From assembly GCA_947255165.1 (NCBI GenBank), contig CAMYFZ010000057.1, forward strand, positions 1-11,584: 11,584 bases of DNA. Reading direction: 5' to 3'. Below the pieces are notes generated by a model. The model was given only the letters and a program-made list of their open reading frames with translations, was not told where the DNA came from and did no database searches. Positions within the stretch are counted from its first letter, which is position 1; every line of letters starts with the position of its first letter. This document shows, in pieces, positions 1 to 8,062 of the stretch. The translations under genes and the position numbers were made by a program. Source of the DNA: an uncultured Varibaculum sp. GTDB lineage: Bacteria > Actinomycetota > Actinomycetes > Actinomycetales > Actinomycetaceae.

Positions 1-1
1 A

Positions 2-127
2 AAACCGCGCAAGCAGCAGAAGCAAGCTCAGCGAGGCGAAGCGCTCACGCTAGAGGAGCAGGAGGTATTAGACGCGATTCGCGTCCGTGCTGCTGTCCAG
101 CAGAAGGTGAATGAACTGGAGCTGTAA
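2..127 (+). CDS. 3' end of an unrecognised protein-coding gene (partial)
   Basis: An open frame runs from the window edge to a TAA at 125-127 and gives about 41 residues. The segment is strongly charged: a Lys/Gln/Arg-rich stretch (begins KPRKQQKQAQ) is followed by a predicted amphipathic helix rich in Glu, Val and Leu, ending NELEL. The composition looks like a hydrophilic, helical C-terminal tail. I do not recognise the family. The gene lies upstream of tRNA-Pro and uvrB on the same strand as uvrB. It could instead be chance coding potential, but the lack of stops up to the edge and the amino-acid make-up favour a real tail. No terminator is evident in 128-272. Confidence 0.45.
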   Translation, partial: KPRKQQKQAQRGEALTLEEQEVLDAIRVRAAVQQKVNELEL

Positions 128-272
128 TCACCTCCAAAATCACCCACCCATAACACCCGCCATGTGGAGAAAAGCATCTTAATTTTCCGGGTAATGAGAG
201 TGGTTTTGAGAGTAGATTTACTATTTAGCTGGAAATCCTGTTGCCCTAAACAGTATTTTACCAGCGCATTTG

Positions 273-346
<74 letters not shown>

Positions 347-357
347 TTACCTCCCCG

Positions 358-387
358 AGTTTATCCGTGCCTGGCAGTATCCAGCAA
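358..387 (-). promoter_or_regulatory. Candidate promoter for tRNA-Pro
   Basis: On the minus strand, TTGCTG (382-387) is followed after 18 bp by TAAACT (358-363), which fits the actinobacterial TANNNT -10 box. Transcription would start about 5 nt before the mature tRNA 5' end. This is inferred from position and consensus only. Confidence 0.4.
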
Positions 388-454
388 ATCACCAAGACGT
401 GATTCTTAACGCTTACGGAGTCCTCACTACCGTCCTTAGTACCTCTGCCCCTAG

Positions 455-470
455 TAGACTGGGGGACGTG
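455..470 (+). promoter_or_regulatory. Candidate -10 box and leaderless start of uvrB
   Basis: TAGACT (455-460) matches TANNNT and lies 7 bp before the GTG at 468. A transcript from it would begin at or next to the initiation codon, giving a leaderless mRNA. The -35 region (about 432-437) is not consensus. The G-rich run GGGGGA at 461-466 is only one base from the GTG, too close for a normal Shine-Dalgarno site, which favours the leaderless reading. Confidence 0.4.
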
Positions 471-2561
471 AGTGAGCAACTGGATCTGCGCCGAGCAAAA
501 AAACCGTTTAAAGTGCAGGCGCCCTATAAGCCGTCCGGGGATCAACCCCAGGCGATCGCGGAGCTCACTCAGCGGATCAACAACGGCGAAAAAGATATTG
601 TCCTGCTGGGAGCAACTGGCACCGGCAAATCCGCGACCTCTGCCTGGCTGGTAGAGCAGGTACAGCGGCCCACTTTGATAATGGAGCCTAATAAAACTTT
701 GGCTGCCCAAATGGCGGCGGAGCTGCGGGAACTTTTTCCCGATAACGCGGTGGAATACTTCGTTTCCTACTACGACTATTACCAGCCGGAAGCCTACGTA
801 CCCCAATCCGATACCTATATCGAAAAAGATTCTTCTATCAATGACGAGGTCGAGCGGCTGCGTCACTCTGCCACTAACTCTCTGCTTACCCGCCGGGACG
901 TAATCGTGGTGTCTTCGGTTTCCTGCATCTACGGCTTGGGTACTCCCCAAGAATACGTGGCACGGATGGTGCCCTTAGAGGTGGGTATGCAAATAGAACG
1001 GAACGAACTACTTAAACGCTTTATCACCATGCAATATACCCGCAACGATATGGCGTTTACCCGGGGGACTTTTAGGGTGCGCGGAGACACGATCGACATT
1101 ATTCCCATGTACGAGGAAATGGCGATCCGCATTGAAATGTTCGGGGATGAAATCGATTCTTTGGCAACCTTGCATCCCATCACCGGGGAAGTAATCGAGG
1201 AGGAAGACTCGGTGTTTATTTTCCCCGCCTCCCACTATGTAGCCGGGCCAGAGCGGATGCAGCGCGCCCTAGACGGGATTGAGGAAGAACTAGGCGAGCG
1301 GCTGAAATACTTCCATGAACAGGGAAAACTCTTAGAAGAACAGCGTTTGCAGATGCGCACTACCTATGATCTGGAAATGATGCGAGAGATTGGAACCTGC
1401 GCAGGCATCGAAAACTATTCCCGCCATATCGATGGGCGTGGTCCGGGCAGCCCCCCGAACACCCTCCTCGACTATTTCCCCGAGGACTTTCTGCTGGTAA
1501 TCGACGAATCCCATGTGACGGTTCCCCAGATCGGAGCCATGTTCCACGGGGATATGTCCCGCAAACGCACCCTGGTGGATTACGGTTTCCGTCTGCCTTC
1601 GGCCATGGATAACCGGCCTTTGAAATGGGAAGAATTCCAGGAACGGATCGGGCAAACCGTTTATCTATCTGCCACCCCGGGCCCCTATGAATTGGAACGC
1701 TCCGATGGGGTAGTCGAACAGATTATTCGCCCCACCGGGCTGGTTGACCCCAAGATTGTGGTTAAACCCACCGCGGGTCAAATCGATGACCTGATGGAAG
1801 AAATCCTGGTACGCACCGAAAAGAATGAGCGAGTATTGGTCACTACCCTGACCAAGAAAATGGCGGAGGATCTCACCGAATACCTGGCGGAGCGGGGAGT
1901 ATTGGTGGAATATCTGCATTCGGATGTAGATACTTTGCGGCGAGTGGAACTGCTGCGGGAACTGCGGATGGGGCGCTTCAATGTGCTAGTGGGGATTAAC
2001 CTGCTGCGAGAAGGCCTGGACTTGCCAGAAGTGTCTCTAGTTTCAATCCTCGATGCCGATAAGGAAGGGTTTTTGCGGTCGACTACCTCCCTGATTCAAA
2101 CCGTAGGGCGCGCTGCCCGAAACGTATCCGGGGAAGTCCATATGTATGCTGACCAGGTCACTGATTCGATGCGGGCGGCAATTGAGGAAACCGAGCGGCG
2201 GCGCGAGAAACAGATAGCTTACAACCTGGAACACGGGATTGATCCCCAGCCGCTGCGTAAGAAGATCGCGGATGTCACTGATATGTTGGCGCGCGAAGAA
2301 ATCGATACTGAATCCTTGCTAGGCACTGGATATCGGGGCGCGGGTAGTGGGCCTGATGCCCAGACCCGCCGGGAAACCGGGCAGGATGTACGGGCACGGC
2401 TAGCAGATAAGAACGAAGCTAGTCTCGCAGATTTAATCGCGGAGCTCACCTCTCAGATGCAAGAGGCCGCCCGGCAGCTACAATTCGAGGTGGCCGCGCG
2501 GCTGCGAGATGAAGTGCGCGATCTTAAGAAAGAATTGCGGCAAATGCGGGAGGCGAATTGA
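468..2561 (+). CDS. uvrB: UvrABC excinuclease subunit B
   Basis: UvrB is the damage-verifying DNA helicase-like subunit of bacterial nucleotide excision repair. It is loaded by UvrA and then recruits UvrC for incision. With a GTG start the product is 697 residues, usual for the family. Walker A GATGTGKS is at residues 48-55. The DNA-gripping beta-hairpin region ([20 protein letters not shown]) follows at about 100-120. The DESH box (346-349), SATPG (401-405) and motif [10 protein letters not shown] (544-551) are intact, and a C-terminal UVR domain for UvrC contact covers about 655-692. The frame is open upstream to 288, but that start lies inside tRNA-Pro, and family homology begins only near residue 11 of the GTG version. 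No SOS (LexA) box was seen upstream. The stop overlaps the next gene, so the two are probably co-transcribed. Confidence 0.96.
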   Translation: MSEQLDLRRAKKPFKVQAPYKPSGDQPQAIAELTQRINNGEKDIVLLGATGTGKSATSAWLVEQVQRPTLIMEPNKTLAAQMAAELRELFPDNAVEYFVSYYDYYQPEAYVPQSDTYIEKDSSINDEVERLRHSATNSLLTRRDVIVVSSVSCIYGLGTPQEYVARMVPLEVGMQIERNELLKRFITMQYTRNDMAFTRGTFRVRGDTIDIIPMYEEMAIRIEMFGDEIDSLATLHPITGEVIEEEDSVFIFPASHYVAGPERMQRALDGIEEELGERLKYFHEQGKLLEEQRLQMRTTYDLEMMREIGTCAGIENYSRHIDGRGPGSPPNTLLDYFPEDFLLVIDESHVTVPQIGAMFHGDMSRKRTLVDYGFRLPSAMDNRPLKWEEFQERIGQTVYLSATPGPYELERSDGVVEQIIRPTGLVDPKIVVKPTAGQIDDLMEEILVRTEKNERVLVTTLTKKMAEDLTEYLAERGVLVEYLHSDVDTLRRVELLRELRMGRFNVLVGINLLREGLDLPEVSLVSILDADKEGFLRSTTSLIQTVGRAARNVSGEVHMYADQVTDSMRAAIEETERRREKQIAYNLEHGIDPQPLRKKIADVTDMLAREEIDTESLLGTGYRGAGSGPDAQTRRETGQDVRARLADKNEASLADLIAELTSQMQEAARQLQFEVAARLRDEVRDLKKELRQMREAN
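2548..2560 (+). promoter_or_regulatory. RBS and TTG start overlapping the uvrB stop
   Basis: GGGAGG at 2548-2553 lies 4 bases before a TTG at 2558-2560, which overlaps the uvrB TGA (2559-2561). This decides the unusual TTG start of the ATPase and suggests translational coupling to uvrB. The next start codons in frame would cut into the predicted N-terminal region. Confidence 0.6.
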
Positions 2562-5098
2562 GCGAAACCGAAAAAGGTCACGGCCCCTCTACTCAGGGTG
2601 ACGCGATAACTCCTCCCTTTCCCGCGTCGGGAGACACACAACCAGCATTAACGTCCTCGGTAAGTGGGGAAGAGCTTAGCGAACTACCAGAAGGCGCTTT
2701 GGCAGGACTCGGCGAGGACGAGGTCGCTAAACTTAAGCAGGCCGGACTGGTTAACCAATTCACCCCGCGCGCTACCCGCACAGTCCGGCAGATTCTGCGC
2801 GCCAATGTGTTTACTTTGTTTAATGCGATTCTGGCAAGCTGTATCGTAGTTACCTTGATTTTCGGTCATTGGGCAGACACCGTTTTTGGGATCGTGATGG
2901 TGGTCAATGCGCTCACTGGCATCATTAGCGAACTCAAGGCCAAAAGGGTGCTGGAAAAAATCAGTATTCTGCAAGAAAACCCGGTGATGGTGGTGCGAAG
3001 TGGGGTAGAAAAAGAAATCTCTCCTCGCGAGATTGTGCAGGGGGACTTTTTGCATTTGCGACGGGGAGACCAGGTGCCTGCCGATGGGGCTGTAGTTGCC
3101 ACCAGCGGCCTCTACCTGGATGAATCTAACCTTACTGGGGAGTCAGTTCCGAGGGTACGATCCAAGGGCGAAGAAATTTTTTCCGGTGCCGCGGTGGTAG
3201 CCGGAGATGGATACGTAAAGGTTAGCGCGGTTGGTAGCCACTCTTGGGCGAACGAGATGGCGCTGCAGGTTAAAAAATTCCAGATGGCACATTCGGAATT
3301 GGAAGAAGGAATCAACAAGATTCTGAAAGTCATCACCTATTGTTTACCGCTGGTAATCGTGCTCCTGGGGGCAGCACAAATTCGTAACCTGGGGGGACTT
3401 GACCAGGTTAACTGGGGGAATATCGGACCGGTAGTTGTGGCGGCAGTAGCGGGAATCGTGGGGATGATTCCTCAAGGTCTGGTGCTGCTCACCTCTATAA
3501 ACTTCGCGGCGGCCTCCTTAAAACTGGCGCGTCAAGGGGTGCTGATCCAAGAGCTGCCGGCAGTAGAAGTCCTGGCCAGAGTAGACACTCTTTGTCTAGA
3601 CAAAACCGGCACCCTTACTACTGGGGAGATTGCGGCGCGCGGCTTCGCCCTCCCCGGTGAAAATAAACTAGTGTCGGCTGGTGATTTAGCTGCAGGGGCG
3701 CCCGCCGCCCTGCAAGCTTTGACTCGCGAGCGCGAAAATGACACTTCGGCAGCTATCTATGATCGGATAGTTACCGATTTGGAAACTATGCCGCCGGCTT
3801 TGGAGAACCCACTGCTAGTGCCCTTCGATTCTGCTCGTAAATGGTCAGCGGTGGTCAGTGCTGGTAATACCTGGGTACTGGGAGCGCCCGAGATTATATT
3901 GGCAGCTGACGGTCCCGCGCTAGAACAAACCGCAACCTGGGCGGGGCAAGGCGCGAGGGTGCTGGCGTTGGCACAGGCTAAAAATCAGGAAATCGACCCG
4001 GAGCATCCCGCTATACCATCGGGATTGCGGCTGAGCGCGTTAATAGTGCTCGCCGAACGCCTGCGCGAAGATGCGGCGCAAACCTTGGACTTTTTCCGCC
4101 AAGAAGGGGTAAATGTCCTGATTATTTCGGGGGACAACCCGCAGACAGTGGCGGCCTTGGCCGGGAGAGTGGGGATTAAGACCGAAGGTTTTGACGCTCG
4201 CGAGCTACCGGAGGACGCCCCCGGGATCACGCGAATCCTGGAGAAACATCGGGTATTTGGCCGGGTTACCCCGGAACAAAAACGCGCCCTCGTGCAAGCC
4301 TTACAGGCCGCGGGTAAAACCGTGGCGATGACCGGAGATGGAGTAAATGATGCTCTGGCTTTAAAGGATGCAGATTTGGGGATTGCCATGGGAAACGCTG
4401 CCCAAGCCACCAAGTCCGCGGCGAAAGCAGTACTGCTAGATTCTAAATTCTCGGCCCTGCCCCAAGTGTTAGGGGAGGGACGACGCGTACTGGGAAATAT
4501 GGAGCGGGTATCTACCTTGTTCCTGTCAAAAACTACCTATGCGGCCCTGCTAGCACTCTTAGTCGGGATTTTAGGTATTCGCTACCCTTATCTGCCCCGG
4601 CACCTGACCCTGATCTCCTCTAGCACTATCGGAATCCCCGCGTTTTTCCTGGCGCTTGCGCCCTCCAACCGCCGCTACCGTCCCGGTTTCTTGCGTCGGG
4701 TGGGCCAGCTATCCATACCTGCGGGGTTACTTTGTGGATCCACTTCGATTGGGGCCTACCTGTGGTTGGGGCGCACCGAGGCAGCTACTTCGGCGGCCAC
4801 TATTGTGCTGGCAATCGGGGCATTGGGGTTACTGGCTATCCTGTCTCAGCCGCTGCGCAGTTGGCGCGGAGGCCTAGTTGTAGCCATGATCACCCTAGTA
4901 ATCGCGGCGATTACGATACCGGTGGTGCGAAACTTCTTCGCCCTAGAAATCCTATCTTTCGCACAATGGCTGGTCGTAGTTATCTGCAGCGCCATTTCGC
5001 TCACCGGACTAGCGATTATCGGCACCTATTGGGAAAGGCGTCATTGGCCGGATCACGGTTCGGGGTTAGGTCTAAAACACGTTAGAATAAGAAAGTAA
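2558..5098 (+). CDS. ctpE: CtpE-like cation-transporting P-type ATPase (HAD-IC family)
   Basis: An integral-membrane pump that couples ATP hydrolysis, through an aspartyl-phosphate intermediate, to cation movement. At 846 residues it has the actuator-domain TGES (193-196), the phosphorylation motif DKTGT (348-352, Asp348) and the hinge motif TGDGVND (592-598). Two membrane helices lie near 80-130, two near 255-320 and a C-terminal set from about 655 on. Blocks such as [22 protein letters not shown] and [14 protein letters not shown] match my recollection of mycobacterial CtpE, reported as a Ca2+ transporter. The first ~60 residues form a Ser/Pro/Glu-rich cytoplasmic extension that I do not recall in CtpE. 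The TM4 motif reads PQGL (305-308) where CtpE has PEGL. It starts with TTG inside the uvrB stop. A metal-linked terC follows 127 bp downstream. The family call is firm; the ion (Ca2+, Mn2+ or other) is not settled. Confidence 0.9.
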   Translation: MSETEKGHGPSTQGDAITPPFPASGDTQPALTSSVSGEELSELPEGALAGLGEDEVAKLKQAGLVNQFTPRATRTVRQILRANVFTLFNAILASCIVVTLIFGHWADTVFGIVMVVNALTGIISELKAKRVLEKISILQENPVMVVRSGVEKEISPREIVQGDFLHLRRGDQVPADGAVVATSGLYLDESNLTGESVPRVRSKGEEIFSGAAVVAGDGYVKVSAVGSHSWANEMALQVKKFQMAHSELEEGINKILKVITYCLPLVIVLLGAAQIRNLGGLDQVNWGNIGPVVVAAVAGIVGMIPQGLVLLTSINFAAASLKLARQGVLIQELPAVEVLARVDTLCLDKTGTLTTGEIAARGFALPGENKLVSAGDLAAGAPAALQALTRERENDTSAAIYDRIVTDLETMPPALENPLLVPFDSARKWSAVVSAGNTWVLGAPEIILAADGPALEQTATWAGQGARVLALAQAKNQEIDPEHPAIPSGLRLSALIVLAERLREDAAQTLDFFRQEGVNVLIISGDNPQTVAALAGRVGIKTEGFDARELPEDAPGITRILEKHRVFGRVTPEQKRALVQALQAAGKTVAMTGDGVNDALALKDADLGIAMGNAAQATKSAAKAVLLDSKFSALPQVLGEGRRVLGNMERVSTLFLSKTTYAALLALLVGILGIRYPYLPRHLTLISSSTIGIPAFFLALAPSNRRYRPGFLRRVGQLSIPAGLLCGSTSIGAYLWLGRTEAATSAATIVLAIGALGLLAILSQPLRSWRGGLVVAMITLVIAAITIPVVRNFFALEILSFAQWLVVVICSAISLTGLAIIGTYWERRHWPDHGSGLGLKHVRIRK
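5059..5088 (+). promoter_or_regulatory. Candidate promoter for the riboswitch-terC unit
   Basis: TAGAAT (5083-5088) is a good TANNNT -10 box, with TTCGGG (5059-5064) 18 bp upstream as a weak -35. It sits inside the 3' end of the ATPase gene and would start transcription near 5095, just ahead of the predicted manganese riboswitch. Confidence 0.45.
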
Positions 5099-5192
5099 AT
5101 CTGGAAGGGGAGTACTTCCATTAACAGGCCAGTCGTCATCACGGCAAACTTGCCCGGCTGGTTGGGCCTGAAAAGGCGGAAGAAGACCTGAG
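5099..5192 (+). promoter_or_regulatory. yybP-ykoY family manganese riboswitch
   Basis: The leader of terC has the hallmarks of the Mn2+-sensing yybP-ykoY aptamer. The invariant GGGGAGTA loop is at 5107-5114. A stem CAGGCC (5125-5130)/GGCCTG (5165-5170) encloses GTCATCACGG, resembling the conserved GUCAACA-type L3 side, then a small hairpin GGC/GCC (5143-5145/5152-5154) and CCGGC. The conserved closing AAGACC is at 5183-5188. This class is known to sit upstream of TerC-type and other Mn2+ exporters and to turn them on with Mn2+. I could not define P1 or the expression platform. GGAAG/CTTCC flanking the GGGGAGTA (5103-5107/5115-5119) could form a competing hairpin. A covariance-model search would settle the call. 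Confidence 0.8.
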
Positions 5193-5225
5193 CATAGACA
5201 ACGCCAACGAAATGGAGAACGCTGC

Positions 5226-6269
5226 ATGGGTCTGATGGCTGCGCTTAATGCCACCCCTGGCTACGAGGTAATTCACTGGTGGAACTGGCTGTTGCTGGCG
5301 GTGATTATTCTGGCGCTGCTGATAGTTGATTTCCGCGGACACGTCAGCAAAGCCCACGAACCCACTATTAAAGAGGCCGCTATCTGGTCCGGTATCTATA
5401 TGGCGATTGCGGCCGCCTTCGGGTTAGTAGTGTGGCTGCAATGGGATCTGAATCTAGCCGCACAGTATTGGGCCGGTTGGATCACCGAATGGTCGCTGTC
5501 CCTGGATAACCTGTTTGTATTCATTATTATCTTGAATGGGTTCAAAGTTCCCCGCGCCTATCAGCAAAAAGTGATCATGCTAGGAATCGTGATCTCTATG
5601 GTACTGCGTCTTGCATTTATTCTGATCGGCGCCGCTTTGATCAATGAGTTCGCCTGGATTTTTTACCTCTTCGGTCTGTTCCTGATCTACACCGCGATCA
5701 GTCAGGCGCGGGAAGGGATAACCAAAGAGGACGAGGGGGATTCTGCGGAAGGGTACCAGGAAAATAAGTTCACTACCCTGGTGCGGCGGGTGCTACCGGT
5801 CTCTGAAGGTTTCCGGGAAGCTAAACTGCTCTATCGCCACCGCGGGAAAACCTATGTAACTCCCATGTTCTTGGTGATTATCGCGATTGGATCTGCGGAT
5901 CTAATGTTCGCGTTTGACTCTATCCCCGCGATTTTTGGCCTGACAAAACATCCCTTCATTGTTTTTGCCGCTACCGCTTTCTCTCTGATGGGGCTGCGGC
6001 AATTATTCTTCCTAGTTGACGGGCTCTTAGAACGTCTGGCGTTCCTACATTACGGCCTGGCCCTAATCCTGGGATTCATCGGGGTAAAACTGATTATCCA
6101 CGCCGCTCACGAAGCCCCCTTCTTGGGCATAGAAAAATGGGCGCAGGTGGTCCCGGAACCTTCTATTGGCTTTTCGATGGGCTACATCCTAGTTGTCCTC
6201 GTAGGTACCGCTCTGCTGTCTATTTGGTACTCTCAGCGCCACCAGAAAGCTAATCCGCAACCGGACTAA
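5226..6269 (+). CDS. TerC/Alx-family integral membrane protein, probable Mn2+ exporter
   Basis: A 347-residue polytopic membrane protein of the TerC family, with about eight to nine hydrophobic segments. The two family signatures with acidic membrane residues are present: EWSLSLDNLFVF (Asp94) and GSADLMFAFDSIPAI (Asp225, Asp231). Between them is a charged cytoplasmic loop at about 160-200 containing ITKEDEGD. Members such as E. coli Alx and the B. subtilis Mee proteins are tied to manganese efflux or metalation of exported enzymes. Despite the TerC name, tellurite resistance is not implied. The ATG at 5226 is preceded by GGAGA at 5214-5218; a second ATG at 5235 is too far from it. The yybP-ykoY-like leader upstream independently supports a manganese role. 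The gene ends just before a strong inverted repeat. Confidence 0.93.
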   Translation: MGLMAALNATPGYEVIHWWNWLLLAVIILALLIVDFRGHVSKAHEPTIKEAAIWSGIYMAIAAAFGLVVWLQWDLNLAAQYWAGWITEWSLSLDNLFVFIIILNGFKVPRAYQQKVIMLGIVISMVLRLAFILIGAALINEFAWIFYLFGLFLIYTAISQAREGITKEDEGDSAEGYQENKFTTLVRRVLPVSEGFREAKLLYRHRGKTYVTPMFLVIIAIGSADLMFAFDSIPAIFGLTKHPFIVFAATAFSLMGLRQLFFLVDGLLERLAFLHYGLALILGFIGVKLIIHAAHEAPFLGIEKWAQVVPEPSIGFSMGYILVVLVGTALLSIWYSQRHQKANPQPD

Positions 6270-6280
6270 ACACCAAAAAG

Positions 6281-6335
6281 TTTCGGCTCGGATACCTGCT
6301 AGTTTTGCTAGCAAACTTAGGTAGCCGAGCCGAAA
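6281..6335. terminator. Bidirectional terminator hairpin between convergent operons
   Basis: Arms 6281-6297 and 6319-6335 are 17 bases each and complementary except at one position (TTTCGGCTCGG at the base). A second small palindrome, GCTAG-TTTTG-CTAGC (6298-6312), sits on top. It lies 11 bases after the terC stop and 16 bases before the minus-strand operon's last stop. Past the stem, the minus strand reads CTTTTTGG, a usable U-tract; the plus-strand side is weaker (AATTCTATT). Confidence 0.85.
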
Positions 6336-6351
6336 ATTCTATTGACGATGC

Positions 6352-7266
6352 TTACTTTTCGGGCAGGTACTCGTTAGTCCAAGCACCCTCCACGTCCGCT
6401 AAGGTAGCGGTGGTAAAGCCGTTTTCGCTCATCCAAGTGGTGTAGGAACGAATCACTTCCGCATCCATCTCGCCCCAGCGCCCCGAGGGTGCATGCCAGG
6501 AAGGTGCCATAAATTTGAGGGACGCGGTCAAGGTATCCTCTTCGCTAGCGCACATAGTAGAAGCCAGAATGTCTACGGTTTCTGCCTGATGGTCGCGGGC
6601 AAAATCGTAGCCGCGGCCAGTGGCAGCCAGGAACGCCCGTACCTGATCTTCGTGGCTACGCAGATAGTTTTCTTCCACGCACAGGAAATAGGCATGGTGG
6701 GGAGTAACTCCCATTTCGTCAAAGGATAGTTGGACTACCTCGGAGAATGGTTTACTACCCTGGTAGGCTTCCCAGCCTAGAACATTGAAGATGGCGTCAT
6801 ATTTGCCTTTTTCAACTGCGCGAATATCGGGTTCGAAAACTCCGGGATCCACGACATTCACCTTGGAAAAATCTCCGCCATCTTTTTCGACGGCTTCCAC
6901 CACCATCTGGATGAGCCGTTTAACCGGCGGAATCGAGACGGTTTTTCCTTCTAAATCTCGAAAACGGTGAATCCCCTTCTCCTGGAGAGTAATCACCCCA
7001 CCTAGCTGGTTTTGATTAAAGGTAGCGACGGCTACGAAGGGGTGGTCGCTGTGGCGGGTCTCCAGCAGCTCCCCTAACCTAATGGAGGCAAACTGAAACT
7101 CTCCCTTGGCTGCAAGTTGTGCGGGGGTGCCGCGATCAAAACCGTCCCAAGAGATATCAACATCGAGTCCCGCCTCTTGGTACCAGCCTTTTTTGCGGGC
7201 CACGAAAAGGCCAGCGTGGTTAGGCCAAGTAACTACATATTCCAAGCGGATTCGGGTTAAATCCAT
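6352..7266 (-). CDS. NMT1/THI5-like (ThiY-related) binding protein lacking a signal peptide
   Basis: 304 residues with the periplasmic-binding-protein type II fold of the NMT1/ThiY group. The N-terminus reads TWPNHAGLFVARKKGWYQEAGL, split here as TWPNHAGLF then VARKKGWYQEAGLDVDI, and parallels the ThiY-like protein encoded upstream. Later blocks KGKYDAIFNVLGWEA and VRAFLAATGRGYDFA also fit the family. It starts directly at the mature fold: no hydrophobic leader and no lipobox Cys. AAGGAG at 7272-7277 precedes the ATG, and an in-frame TAA at 7276-7278 rules out a longer N-terminus. It therefore appears cytoplasmic. It is the last gene of the TPP-riboswitch operon, 13 bp after the ATPase stop. 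It lacks the yeast Thi5 active-site Lys/His block and CCCFC motif, so HMP-P synthase activity is unlikely. A cytosolic precursor-binding, chaperone or enzyme role is inference only. Confidence 0.85.
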   Translation of the reverse strand: MDLTRIRLEYVVTWPNHAGLFVARKKGWYQEAGLDVDISWDGFDRGTPAQLAAKGEFQFASIRLGELLETRHSDHPFVAVATFNQNQLGGVITLQEKGIHRFRDLEGKTVSIPPVKRLIQMVVEAVEKDGGDFSKVNVVDPGVFEPDIRAVEKGKYDAIFNVLGWEAYQGSKPFSEVVQLSFDEMGVTPHHAYFLCVEENYLRSHEDQVRAFLAATGRGYDFARDHQAETVDILASTMCASEEDTLTASLKFMAPSWHAPSGRWGEMDAEVIRSYTTWMSENGFTTATLADVEGAWTNEYLPEK

Positions 7267-7270
7267 TTTT

Positions 7271-7277
7271 TCTCCTT
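7271..7277 (-). promoter_or_regulatory. Strong RBS of the signal-less NMT1 protein
   Basis: AAGGAGA on the minus strand, 4-5 bases before the ATG, is the best Shine-Dalgarno site in the operon. With the in-frame stop at 7276-7278 it fixes the start and suggests this last cistron is translated independently. Confidence 0.8.
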
Positions 7278-7279
7278 AT

Positions 7280-8062
7280 TTAATTGCCCCAGAGGGCGTT
7301 TTCGATTTCTTGATAAGCGGTCACAAATTTGGGTGTGGTACGTAGACCGGCCCGGTGAGTAGAACTTCCGGTCGCTGAAGGTGAGTCTGCCGATAAAAAC
7401 TCGGCACGTTCTGGAATCTGAATCGCTACGTCCGCGATGATGCGGCCCGGGCGCTCGGACATCACCAACACGCGGTCAGCTAGGGTTACTGCCTCGGCAA
7501 TATCGTGGGTGACTAGCAGGAGGGTTAAACCGCGGCTGCGAGTGGCTTGCCAGAGCCAACGTTGCATTTGAGCACGGGTTATTTGATCGAGAGCCCCGAA
7601 AGGTTCATCCAGGGCAATTAAGGTCGGTTTGGCGAGCATAGTGCGTAAAAAAGCTACTCGCGAACGCATCCCCCCGGACAGCTGCGCCGGGTAGGCACGG
7701 GAAAATTGTTGTAGGTCAAACTGAGCGAGGAGGGCGCAGGCACGCTCGCGGGCTTCCCGGCGGGTTACTCCCCGGATACGTAAGGGGAGGGCCACGTTAT
7801 CTTCAATCGTGTTCCAAAAAAATAGTCCGTCGCGTTGCGGCATCAAGGCGACTAGGGGATCTGGCACAGACCAAGAAATTTTTCCCTGATTTGGGGAGCT
7901 GAGACCGGCGATTATCCGCAGCAAAGTAGATTTTCCGCAACCTGACGGTCCCACCAGGGCAGTAATCGTTCCTTCAGTGATAGTTACCCGCACGTCCTCC
8001 AAGGCAATCAGGGGCGGGGTAGTAAATTTCTTGGTTACCTCTGATACTTCTAGTAGGCTCAT
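7280..8062 (-). CDS. thiZ: ABC transporter ATP-binding protein (ThiZ-like, thiamine-precursor uptake)
   Basis: 260-residue cytoplasmic nucleotide-binding subunit that powers the importer. It has Walker A GPSGCGKS (38-45), Q-loop Gln76, ABC signature LSGGMRSR (128-135), Walker B LIALDEP (148-154) and switch His186 in VTHD. It belongs to the nitrate/taurine/aliphatic-sulfonate/pyrimidine ATPase group (SsuB/TauB/ThiZ), which pairs with NMT1-type binding proteins. The substrate assignment comes from the operon: the TPP riboswitch and the ThiY-like protein. Its ATG overlaps the permease stop as ATGA (8059-8062), so the two subunits are translationally coupled. The C-terminal ~40 residues after the nucleotide-binding core are Ser/Thr-rich and unremarkable. 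Confidence 0.9.
   Translation of the reverse strand: MSLLEVSEVTKKFTTPPLIALEDVRVTITEGTITALVGPSGCGKSTLLRIIAGLSSPNQGKISWSVPDPLVALMPQRDGLFFWNTIEDNVALPLRIRGVTRREARERACALLAQFDLQQFSRAYPAQLSGGMRSRVAFLRTMLAKPTLIALDEPFGALDQITRAQMQRWLWQATRSRGLTLLLVTHDIAEAVTLADRVLVMSERPGRIIADVAIQIPERAEFLSADSPSATGSSTHRAGLRTTPKFVTAYQEIENALWGN

Noticed and set aside
128..272. Possible terminator or integration remnant downstream of tRNA-Pro
   Set aside because: Only a weak nested hairpin (CTGG/CCAG and CTGTT/AACAG on the minus strand) with no U-tract, and no integrase or tRNA 3' end duplication in the window.
347..467. SOS (LexA) box before uvrB
   Set aside because: No palindrome resembling the actinobacterial GAAC-N4-GTTC operator is present.
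4732..5085. 117-residue plus-strand ORF inside the ATPase gene
   Set aside because: It is a different-frame shadow of the well-supported ATPase membrane region, with no recognisable product.
6352..7266. Identity as Thi5-type HMP-P synthase
   Set aside because: The LNW start, the PLP-binding Lys with the nearby His, and the CCCFC motif are not present.
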